Shown here one piece after another: positions 53,729 through 61,075 of a stretch of 64,000 nt of DNA. Position 1 is the first letter of the stretch, and each line of letters starts with the position of its first letter. Source of the DNA: CAYVXE01 sp964455375 (GTDB lineage Bacteria > Zhuqueibacterota > Zhuqueibacteria > Oceanimicrobiales > Oceanimicrobiaceae); NCBI GenBank assembly GCA_964455375.1, contig CAYVXE010000010.1:1-64000 (forward strand). The letters run 5' to 3'. The notes under the pieces were generated by a model that made no database searches, was not told where the DNA came from, and saw only the letters and a list, made by a program, of their open reading frames with translations. The translations under genes and the position numbers were made by a program.

Positions 53729-54562
53729 ATGTACGCCGTAAAGCCAGAAGATATCCGGCCGGCTGCCGTTGCTGATGTTTTTTATCCTGGAAATATGTCT
53801 GCCCTCAACCAGCTACTGGAAGATTTATTTGCAGCAGTGGAGTCATCCCAAATTAACGCTGAAATTAAGGGGTTGGTGGCGCCACATGCCGGTTATCGCT
53901 ATTCAGGAAAAGTTGCCGCCGCGGGGTATCAGCAGGTGCACCTTGGTTCAAAGGCAGTGGTTGCAATTATTGCTCCCAGCCATTATGACCGATTTCACGG
54001 TGTGTCTGTTTTTAACGGCAAAGGGTATGAGACACCTTTGGGTGTTGTGCCGGTTGCGTTGGAGCAGGCCAATGCGCTCATTGAGGAAAATGAGGCGATC
54101 ATGTCATCATGGCTTGGACACAGGAGTGAGCACGCGTTGGAAGTGCAGTTACCATTTCTACAAAAACGATTCTCCGGTTTTTCCATTATTCCAATTGTCA
54201 TGGGGGAACAGAGAACAGATGTGTGCAAAATGCTGGCGGATGCCTTAGCCGGTGTTTTAAATGCGTGCTCCTCGCTCATCATTGCATCATCAGATCTATC
54301 TCACTTTCATGAAGATAAAGTCGCCCGGCAAATCGATACCTCCAGTATTCGGTTGGTGGAGTCCTTTGATGAAGACAGGTTTGCCAGATCTTTAGAAGAA
54401 ATCACCGGCCAATTTTGCGGTGGCGGCCCGATTTTTACAGCCATGCTGGCCAGCAAACGATTCGGTGCGCATACAGCCAAATCTGTGCTTTATCAAAATT
54501 CCGGTGAGGAAACGGGGGATTTTTCGTCTGTTGTAGGTTACCTCTCGGCGGTTTTTTATTAA
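53729..54562 (+). CDS. amrB: AmmeMemoRadiSam system protein B (Memo family)
   Basis: Memo-family proteins bind copper/iron or act with AMMECR1 and a radical SAM enzyme in an incompletely defined pathway. Landmarks are IRPAAVADVFYPG, the metal-binding region VAPHAGYRYSGKVAA near residue 50, IIAPSHYDRF near 80, HRSEHALEVQLPFLQ near 133, ASSDLSHFHED near 190, and the cysteine in QFCGGGPI near 230. At 277 residues it has the usual length. AGGGAAAA precedes the ATG. The A protein follows after 207 bp; no radical SAM partner is in the window. Confidence 0.92.
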   Translation: MYAVKPEDIRPAAVADVFYPGNMSALNQLLEDLFAAVESSQINAEIKGLVAPHAGYRYSGKVAAAGYQQVHLGSKAVVAIIAPSHYDRFHGVSVFNGKGYETPLGVVPVALEQANALIEENEAIMSSWLGHRSEHALEVQLPFLQKRFSGFSIIPIVMGEQRTDVCKMLADALAGVLNACSSLIIASSDLSHFHEDKVARQIDTSSIRLVESFDEDRFARSLEEITGQFCGGGPIFTAMLASKRFGAHTAKSVLYQNSGEETGDFSSVVGYLSAVFY

Positions 54563-54769
54563 TGTGAGTAAGCGTTTCATAAGGAGACAAGTCGCGTAAC
54601 GCTGCGTGATCATCCTGTGTTAATCCGATGTTTTTGGAACGGATGTTTCGAAAGGTGTGCTGGTGGAATCTGTGAGGAGGATGCTGACGCTTCAATTTTA
54701 TCATAATGTAACTTGCATTCTGGTTTATGTCACTGAACATTCTGGCGTCAACGCGTCGGGAGGTGCGGA

Positions 54770-55333
54770 ATGTTTACCTTTTTTAAAATAAAACGTCTGT
54801 CGCAAGGTGAGAAAAAAGCGCTTTTGCGATTAGCCCGGGAAACGATTGCTGCAAAATTGAAAAATGAGGACACACAAATTCCCGCAATAATAGAAAAGCG
54901 TCTCAATCAGCGCACCGGGGTCTTCGTCACGTTATTGAAAAAAAGTAAGCTGCGAGGCTGTATCGGCTATATGCAGACGGATAAACCGCTTTACCAGTCG
55001 GTGCAGGAGCTGGCTGAGGCGGCCGCTTTTCACGATCCGCGATTTCAGCCTCTGAAGCGGGAAGAACTGTCTGACATACAAATTGAAATGTCGGTACTTT
55101 CAGAGTTTCAAAAAATTTCAAATATTAAAAAAATCAAGCTAAACCACCATGGTATTCTTGTTCGCTATGGCAATTCTCAGGGTATTTTATTACCGCAGGT
55201 GGCCGAAAAATATAACTGGAGTCGTGAAACCTTTTTGCAGCATGCTTGTGTAAAAGCGAATTTATCCAAAGAGGACTGGAAGAATCCTGAAACTGAACTA
55301 TTTATTTTTACCGCGCAGATTTTTGAGGAATAA
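54770..55333 (+). CDS. amrA: AmmeMemoRadiSam system protein A (AMMECR1 family)
   Basis: This 187-residue AMMECR1-domain protein has GVFVTLLKKSKLRGCIGYM (hallmark LRGCIG near residue 64), AAAFHDPRFQPL, LSDIQIEMSVLS, GILLPQVAEKYNWS and FLQHAC. The activity is unknown, but genomic co-occurrence ties it to protein B and a radical SAM enzyme. GGGAGG lies 6 nt before the ATG. Its stop overlaps the dGTPase start (TAATG), so the two are translationally coupled. Confidence 0.92.
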   Translation: MFTFFKIKRLSQGEKKALLRLARETIAAKLKNEDTQIPAIIEKRLNQRTGVFVTLLKKSKLRGCIGYMQTDKPLYQSVQELAEAAAFHDPRFQPLKREELSDIQIEMSVLSEFQKISNIKKIKLNHHGILVRYGNSQGILLPQVAEKYNWSRETFLQHACVKANLSKEDWKNPETELFIFTAQIFEE

Positions 55334-56667
55334 TGGACTTTCGTGTACGATCACGGACGGAACTCGAGGAAATAGAAGTCAAGACGCTTTCACCGCTGGC
55401 ACAGTTCAGCCGTGGCGCCCATACCACAAGACTGCACGAGGAAAAAGAGCACGACTATCGAACCGCTTTCCAGCGGGACCGTGACCGAATTATTCACAGC
55501 CGCGCATTCCGGCGTTTGAAACACAAGCGGCAGGTGTTTCTCACAACTGAAAGTGATCATTACCGCACTAGAATTACACATACGCTCGAAGTGTCCCAAC
55601 TTGCCCGCACCATGGCGCGGGTGCTCGGATTGAATATTGACCTCGTAGAGGCCATTGCCCTGGGGCATGACATCGGACATACGCCCTTTGGCCACCTCGG
55701 TGAAGTTATTTTGGATAAAATTATGACCGGGAAACGTCACTTAAAAGGGCAGAAACCGGGTCTGAACCTGGGCGGTTTTAAACACAATTATCAAAGTGTT
55801 CGCATTGTCGATAAATTGGAAAAGAAATATCTGTTGGATGGATTGAATCTCACAGCCCCGGTTCGGGAGGGAATACTTAAACATACTGGTTTGCGAAAAA
55901 ATATCATCGATTATCCCGATTTTGAATACCGCGGGCTCAATTATGAACAGCCGTACGCAACCACCCTGGAAGGCCAGGTTGTCGCCGTCAGCGATGAAAT
56001 TGCTCAGCGCACGCATGATCTGGAAGACGGCTTGCGGGCCGGGTTGGCGCAACTGGCTCAGGTCAGAGAACTGGAAATCGTCAGACAGGTTGATCAAACC
56101 TACCGCCTCAATGCTTTGTATGAACAAGATGAACTGCTGTACCGGGAAGCGGTTATACGATATTTGATAAATGTTTTAGTGGATGATGTTCTCCAGGTTA
56201 CCGCCGAAAAGCTTTGCCGCCTGACGGGCAGAATAATTCCAAGTCGAGCGTTTGGTGAAGAGATGGTTTGTTTTTCTGAAAAGATGGAGCCTCTGCAGGC
56301 TGAATTGAATAAATTTATCTACAAGGAAATCATTCATTTTTCACGGGTTCAATGGTCTGATAAGTTGGCTGAAAAATTAATTTTCAGGTTGTTTGAGGCC
56401 TACTACCTGAAGCCGGAACTTTTGCCGGATTATTTGGTTGCAGGTTTTTTCGATGATCCTTCCGGCGACGGGAAAAAGTTGACTTCTGCAAAATGCAAAG
56501 AGATGCAAGACGACAGCAGATATGTCAGGCTAATTTGTGATTATATCGCCGGTATGACCGATTATTTTGCCCTGCGGGAGGCCGAGAGATTGGCACAATT
56601 GCAGCAGTTTCGCACGGATGATTTACATCTCGAAACGGCTCTTGGAAAAATATTTGTTGTTCAGTGA
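55333..56667 (+). CDS. dgt: Deoxyguanosinetriphosphate triphosphohydrolase-like HD protein
   Basis: dGTPases split dNTPs to deoxynucleoside plus triphosphate. The HD-domain metal site is clear: His83 in ITHTLEVSQ and His112-Asp113 in LGHDIGHTPFGH, with a further Asp in VAVSDEIAQRTHDLED. N-terminal RDRDRIIHSRAFRRLKHKRQVF is typical of the family. At 444 residues it fits the bacterial type. It overlaps amrA upstream by one base and the EcfA gene downstream by four (GTGA), giving a tightly coupled three-gene unit. Confidence 0.92.
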   Translation: MDFRVRSRTELEEIEVKTLSPLAQFSRGAHTTRLHEEKEHDYRTAFQRDRDRIIHSRAFRRLKHKRQVFLTTESDHYRTRITHTLEVSQLARTMARVLGLNIDLVEAIALGHDIGHTPFGHLGEVILDKIMTGKRHLKGQKPGLNLGGFKHNYQSVRIVDKLEKKYLLDGLNLTAPVREGILKHTGLRKNIIDYPDFEYRGLNYEQPYATTLEGQVVAVSDEIAQRTHDLEDGLRAGLAQLAQVRELEIVRQVDQTYRLNALYEQDELLYREAVIRYLINVLVDDVLQVTAEKLCRLTGRIIPSRAFGEEMVCFSEKMEPLQAELNKFIYKEIIHFSRVQWSDKLAEKLIFRLFEAYYLKPELLPDYLVAGFFDDPSGDGKKLTSAKCKEMQDDSRYVRLICDYIAGMTDYFALREAERLAQLQQFRTDDLHLETALGKIFVVQ

Positions 56668-57515
56668 AGCTGCAAATCCAGAATCTCTCCTATGCGTATA
56701 AATCGGTTGGCACAAAATCCTCCGATGTTCTAAAGCAAATCAACTTAAATATAGAAGCAGGTGAATTTGTCGCACTCGTGGGACCATCAGGAGCAGGTAA
56801 AACCACGTTGATACGACATTTGAACGGTTTGTTGAAGCCCGACACCGGTTCGGTTTTGGTAGATGGGGAAAATATCCACAGAGATAAAAAAAAACTGAAC
56901 GACATTCGAAAAAAAGTCGGCCTGGTTTTTCAATTTCCTGAGGCTCAGTTATTTGGCAATACTGTTTTTGAAGATGTTGCTTTTGGGCCACAAAATCTTG
57001 GTAAAACCGGAGGTGAATTGCGGGGAGCCGTCAGAACGGCAATGCAGCAAGTTGGTCTGGACAGTCGTTCGTTTGGCCATCGTTCACCGTTTCAATTAAG
57101 CTTCGGGGAAAAGCGGAAAGTAGCACTGGCTGGAATTCTGGCCATGCAACCGGACTTGCTTGCTCTGGACGAGCCCACCGCCGGTCTTGATTATTCCGGC
57201 CTGCAGGCGGTAAGTGTTGTGTTGAAAAAATATCATTCCCAGAAAAAATCTATTCTGCTGGTAACCCACAATCTGGATTTAGCTGCCCAATTAGCGGACA
57301 GAATGGTTGTGCTGAATAAAGGGAAAATATGTTTTGATGGTCAAAAAAATACCTTATTTGAAAATGAAGCATTGCTGCAACGTGCCGGTTTAGCCTTGCC
57401 AAGGATACGGCATGTGGTCAATTATTTACATCGCCGGGGATTTGTCTCATCCACAGATCTGAATTCCCTGGCAGATATAAGCCGGGAATTAAGGAAATAT
57501 TTTGAGGGTCAATGA
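56664..57515 (+). CDS. ecfA: Energy-coupling-factor-type ABC transporter ATPase (orphan)
   Basis: Walker A is GPSGAGKT at 40-47. The Q-loop region is FQFPEAQLFGNTVFEDVAFGPQNLG, whose FPExQLF is characteristic of EcfA/CbiO ATPases. The signature motif is LSFGEKRKVALAG, and Walker B/D-loop is LLALDEPTAGLDYSG. A C-terminal extension of about 60 residues is EcfA-like. No EcfT or substrate-binding S component is in the window, so its partners must be elsewhere. The start is a GTG overlapping the dGTPase stop. Confidence 0.9.
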   Translation: MKLQIQNLSYAYKSVGTKSSDVLKQINLNIEAGEFVALVGPSGAGKTTLIRHLNGLLKPDTGSVLVDGENIHRDKKKLNDIRKKVGLVFQFPEAQLFGNTVFEDVAFGPQNLGKTGGELRGAVRTAMQQVGLDSRSFGHRSPFQLSFGEKRKVALAGILAMQPDLLALDEPTAGLDYSGLQAVSVVLKKYHSQKKSILLVTHNLDLAAQLADRMVVLNKGKICFDGQKNTLFENEALLQRAGLALPRIRHVVNYLHRRGFVSSTDLNSLADISRELRKYFEGQ

Positions 57516-57957
57516 TTGACCAAGAATGTTCTTTCTGACTTTTACAATTCCGAGCCGGCAGCGGCCAGATTCATGTGTTATGTAGAGTTTGTTTGTTGGG
57601 ATATCCGGCTTGTCCGGGGTGGTGTCCCAAAACAAACCACTGTCCGAAAAACAACCATAATTCATCGTTTTTTTGTATCGTTTTTGGACGAATGCGTGGT
57701 CTGGAAAATGATATGCTTTCGCAAGAGTATTTGTACTATGAATAGGATAGGTTGGTTAGATTTCCGAATTGTGTTATGAAATTCATTGTGGCGGCTCTTG
57801 TTGTTAGCTATGGCATAAAGATTGCAAATGTTTTCCAGTTATTCACTTTCAGATAGATATATTTCTTTTTGATAAACCATATCGCTCAATAGTACGGAAA
57901 AATAATAAATTTTATTCACATCGTTCGGTTTTTATATTTAAGGATTCATATATTAAG
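57516..57957. other. Structured intergenic region ahead of the sigma-54 activator
   Basis: About 440 bp without a convincing gene. A long hairpin spans 57591-57637 (GTTTGTTGGGA with TCCCAAAACAAAC) and holds an inner CCGG-CTTGT-CCGG. Direct repeats ATCGTTTTT lie at 57664-57672 and 57677-57685, and the sigma-54 element is at 57811-57826. Confidence 0.55.
57811..57826 (+). promoter_or_regulatory. Sigma-54 -24/-12 promoter of the activator gene
   Basis: TGGCATAAAGATTGCA places GG at 57812-57813 and GC at 57824-57825, exactly 10 nt apart, with TGGCA and TTGCA blocks intact. The expected start is near 57837, about 120 nt before the activator ATG. ATCGTTTTT direct repeats 125-150 bp upstream could be activator sites. 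Confidence 0.7.
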
Positions 57958-59088
57958 ATGTCATTTTCCGTTGTCGATAAATACGAAGAAGATAAAGCGC
58001 TGAAGAAGAAATTCTTCGAAGAAATAAAACAAAAAATGCCAGAATACGCCAATAATCGTGAGTTCGATGAGCTGGGCTGGGGAAAGAATTTCGGTTTCGA
58101 TTTTCACTATCCGCTGGTCAGCCGCAGTCCGGAAATTAAAGAAATCTTCCGGCTGATCAAAAAAGTAGCGAAAAGTAATGCGACTATTTTGATCTATGGG
58201 GAGACCGGCACCGGAAAAGAACTCATCGCCAGCCTGATCCAGTTTGTCAGCAACCGTGCAGATAAGCCGTTCGTCAAAGTAAATTGTGCCGCTTTGCCGG
58301 AAAACTTGCTCGAAAGCGAGTTGTTCGGGCATGAGAAGGGTGCATTTACCGGTGCTATTCAAACACGGATTGGGAAATTTGAGCAAGCCGATGGCGGCAC
58401 GTTGTTTTTGGATGAAATCGGAGATATGCACCCCTCAACCCAGGCCAAAATTTTACGTGTTTTACAGGAACAAACGTTCAACCGTGTAGGCGGAAATAAA
58501 ACCATCAACGTTGATGTGCGGGTGATTGCTGCCTCAAATAAAAATCTCTATGAAGAAATTGAAGCCGGAAATTTCAGAGCGGATTTGTATTACCGGTTGA
58601 ATGTGGTCACCTTGAATATCCCGCCGTTGCGCGAACGCAGGGAAGATATTCGGATTATCGCAGAATTCTTTTTTCGAAAATTTTCTCAGGAAATTAAAAA
58701 GGATCTGAAAGGTTTCGATGAGGAGACCAAGGCAATTATCAAAAATCATTCATGGCCGGGGAATATACGCGAATTAAAAAATACCATCGAACGGGCGGTG
58801 TTGGTTGCTGAGGAAGGTGGCTATATCAAGCATGAAGATTTAGCGATGGTCGGAAAAGATTATTTCGCTGCCGGCGGTACCGACAGACGAAGAAGTGACC
58901 GTGATTTAATCGGATTCAGCACGTTAAACCTCGATGTCATCGAAAAAGAAACGATCCTGAAAGCGCTGCAAATGAGCAACTGGATTCAGAAAGAAGCGGC
59001 ACAATTGCTCGGAATTTCGCCGCGGGCTTTAAATTACAAAATCAATCAACACGATATTACCCATCCATCATGGAAAAAAAATAGTTAA
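57958..59088 (+). CDS. Sigma-54-dependent transcriptional activator without receiver domain
   Basis: After only about 50 N-terminal residues the AAA+ domain begins: GETGTGKE (Walker A) at 81-88, GAFTGA at 128-133 for sigma-54 contact, LFLDEIGD (Walker B) at 149-156, RADLYYRLNV and PWPGNIRELKN-like SWPGNIRELKN. A Fis-type helix-turn-helix (IQKEAAQLLGISPRALNYKI) ends the 376 residues. No receiver, GAF or PAS domain is present, so control must come through partner proteins, expression level or the short charged N-terminus. Sigma-54 elements precede this gene and the next. Confidence 0.93.
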   Translation: MSFSVVDKYEEDKALKKKFFEEIKQKMPEYANNREFDELGWGKNFGFDFHYPLVSRSPEIKEIFRLIKKVAKSNATILIYGETGTGKELIASLIQFVSNRADKPFVKVNCAALPENLLESELFGHEKGAFTGAIQTRIGKFEQADGGTLFLDEIGDMHPSTQAKILRVLQEQTFNRVGGNKTINVDVRVIAASNKNLYEEIEAGNFRADLYYRLNVVTLNIPPLRERREDIRIIAEFFFRKFSQEIKKDLKGFDEETKAIIKNHSWPGNIRELKNTIERAVLVAEEGGYIKHEDLAMVGKDYFAAGGTDRRRSDRDLIGFSTLNLDVIEKETILKALQMSNWIQKEAAQLLGISPRALNYKINQHDITHPSWKKNS

Positions 59089-59178
59089 CCTCTTATTCTT
59101 CAATTAAGATTACAGGGATGGCGGAAACTGCAAGGATGCAATTTTTAAATTCCATCAAAATCACTCCTGAAAATCTCT

Positions 59179-59190
59179 TACGTTAACGTA
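59179..59190. promoter_or_regulatory. Palindrome, candidate activator-binding site
   Basis: TACGTTAACGTA is a perfect 12-bp palindrome lying about 100 bp upstream of the sigma-54 element at 59289, a normal distance for an enhancer bound by a Fis-type activator. Confidence 0.45.
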
Positions 59191-59288
59191 TTACCGTCGT
59201 GTAATTCTTACATGTTTATGAAACTTAGACGGATATCCGGTTTACTTTTAAGTTAAATAAAAACAACAATTGGATATCACAGTACCTT

Positions 59289-59304
59289 TTGGCATACTCT
59301 TTGT
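59289..59304 (+). promoter_or_regulatory. Sigma-54-type promoter of the FN3/Ig surface protein
   Basis: TTGGCATACTCTTTGT has GG at 59291-59292 and G at 59303 with correct spacing; the -12 block is TTTGT, so C of the GC pair is replaced by T. It shares TGGCATA with the element at 57811. The start would be near 59315, 35 nt before the ATG. Confidence 0.6.
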
Positions 59305-59349
59305 CTCTGTGTTCCATGAAGTTTGTAGAATTGTTAAGGGCTATACTAG

Positions 59350-60930
59350 ATGATGAAATTAACCATACTTTTAACCGGCTTGCTTTTCGTTTTATTTTCA
59401 GGGCAGTTCGTGCATGCAGAATCTGTGACTGTAAGCTGGGATCCGAATAGTGAAAGCGACTTAGGTGGATATAAAATTTATTACGGCGTCAATTCACATA
59501 ATTATGATAACATTGTGGATGTGGGGAACGTTGTATCGTTTACAATTACTGATTTGAATAAAGATGTGACCTATTATTTTGCCGTGACCGCGTATGATTT
59601 CTCAAATAATGAGAGCGGCTTCTCAGAGGAAGTCAGCGCAATGATTGGCGGAGATACCAATCCTCCGGATTTAGTGGATATCTTTGTGAATGGCGATACG
59701 CAAATCGATGTGGTTTTTTCAGAACCATTGGACAAAACCAGTGCCGAAACGATTGGTAATTATACCATTAATAACGGCGTGCGTGTTTTGGGAGCAGTCC
59801 TGGATGAATCCAATTTGACCACAGTAAGTCTGGTTACGTCGCCGCATGAACGCGGCGGCAGTTACGTCCTCACAGTCAATAATATTTCGGATTTGGAAGG
59901 AAATGCCGTACCGGCCGGAACGTCGCGTAGTTATGATGTTGCGCAAACTTCGGATGATAATTCTCCTCCCGAGTTGACCCGGGTGGAGATCATCGATCCC
60001 AGTCATTTGAATGTGATTTTTAATGAATCTGTGGAACAAGTATCTGCGGAAACGGTGAGCAACTACAGCATAGATAACGGTATCCAGGTGGTGCAGGCGC
60101 AGCTTCAAACCAATCCGTCCGTGGTGCAATTGACCACAACCCAGCACCAGAATAATGTTACCTATACGCTCACGATAACCGGTGTTACGGACCGTGCTGC
60201 CTTTCGCAATACCATCGCCGGGAATAACAGCTATTCCTATCAAATAAATTCCGGTGACAGCACCGATACTCAGCCGCCTAAATTAATATCTGTTGCTGTT
60301 CGCGGCGCCACACAAATTGATCTGAATTTTAGCGAACCGTTGGAACAAACGTCTGCGGAGAACAAGGATAATTATAGTATCATCCCGGATATTAGTGTGA
60401 AAGGCGCGGTGCTAAATACAAATTTGACCACGGTGCATCTGGTTACTTCCTCGCATGAGGATGGGAAGTCGTACACGGTTATCGTCAATAATATTAAGGA
60501 CCGTGCAGAGACGCCAAACACCATTGAGCGCAACACCAGTTTTGAATATACATTCAACTCGAACGGTAAATTTCCCGACAATCCGGGAAACAATAGTCCT
60601 GAGTTTCAACCGCGTTCCTTTGCTCTTTTCCAGAATTATCCGAATCCATTCAATCCGGAAACAGAAATCCGGTTTTTTCTGGAAAAAGACCGCAAGGTTC
60701 AATTGCATGTTTACAATGCCCTTGGGCAACGGATCAAAACCGTGGTGAATGATATTCTGGGGTCCGGTTATCACACGGTTATTTGGGACGGCACAAATTT
60801 CAATGGGGTGAAAGTACCAAGCGGTATTTATTTTTACAGTCTCGAGATAAAGCGCGATGTCTTGAAAGATAATCAGTTAGTGAATGTATCCCTGGAACGC
60901 AGAGTGAAAAGAATGACCTTGATTCGTTGA
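59350..60930 (+). CDS. Secreted FN3 and SbsA-type Ig-repeat protein with C-terminal sorting domain
   Basis: A signal peptide ending FVHAE precedes a fibronectin type III domain (about 25-98: VTVSWDPNSESDLGGYKIYYG... YYFAVTAYD). Three SbsA-like Ig repeats of about 100 residues follow, each with a Q-I/L-x-V-x-F-x-E-P/S-[LV] strand, T/S-SAE and a NYxI turn. The last about 85 residues are a FlgD-like sorting domain (NYPNPFNPETE, terminal MTLIR). It is probably a cell-surface or matrix protein. It lies between the sigma-54 activator and the polysaccharide export genes and has its own terminator. Confidence 0.88.
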   Translation: MMKLTILLTGLLFVLFSGQFVHAESVTVSWDPNSESDLGGYKIYYGVNSHNYDNIVDVGNVVSFTITDLNKDVTYYFAVTAYDFSNNESGFSEEVSAMIGGDTNPPDLVDIFVNGDTQIDVVFSEPLDKTSAETIGNYTINNGVRVLGAVLDESNLTTVSLVTSPHERGGSYVLTVNNISDLEGNAVPAGTSRSYDVAQTSDDNSPPELTRVEIIDPSHLNVIFNESVEQVSAETVSNYSIDNGIQVVQAQLQTNPSVVQLTTTQHQNNVTYTLTITGVTDRAAFRNTIAGNNSYSYQINSGDSTDTQPPKLISVAVRGATQIDLNFSEPLEQTSAENKDNYSIIPDISVKGAVLNTNLTTVHLVTSSHEDGKSYTVIVNNIKDRAETPNTIERNTSFEYTFNSNGKFPDNPGNNSPEFQPRSFALFQNYPNPFNPETEIRFFLEKDRKVQLHVYNALGQRIKTVVNDILGSGYHTVIWDGTNFNGVKVPSGIYFYSLEIKRDVLKDNQLVNVSLERRVKRMTLIR

Positions 60931-60956
60931 TAAAAATTTCTTCCTCCCTCGTAGAT

Positions 60957-61002
60957 GGCCGGGAAACGCACTGTCGTTTTCCGGCCTTATTGTTTTATTT
61001 TT
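60957..61002 (+). terminator. Rho-independent terminator after the FN3/Ig gene
   Basis: A 12-bp stem GGCCGGGAAACG (60957-60968) / CGTTTTCCGGCC (60975-60986), with one G-U pair and a 6-nt loop, is followed by TTATTGTTTTATTTTT. This is a textbook terminator 26 nt after the stop codon. Confidence 0.9.
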
Positions 61003-61012
61003 AAAATATTTA

Positions 61013-61041
61013 TTGACTGACTCCTATTTATTTCATATATT
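61013..61041 (+). promoter_or_regulatory. Sigma-70 promoter of the polysaccharide export operon
   Basis: TTGACT (61013-61018) and TATATT (61036-61041) are separated by 17 bp. With the terminator just upstream, this suggests the export operon has its own vegetative promoter and does not depend on read-through from the sigma-54 promoter. Confidence 0.6.
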
Positions 61042-61075
61042 TTTTTCTTTCAAAAGAGGATATCTATTTACGTAA

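Noticed and set aside
57507..57521. GGTCAA-TGA-TTGACC palindrome over the ecfA stop codon as a terminator
   Set aside because: The stem is short and no T-run follows, so termination is not supported.
57516..57779. Plus-strand 87-codon frame directly after ecfA
   Set aside because: It begins at a TTG against the previous stop, has no ribosome site, and overlaps a long hairpin and repeated words, suggesting noncoding DNA.
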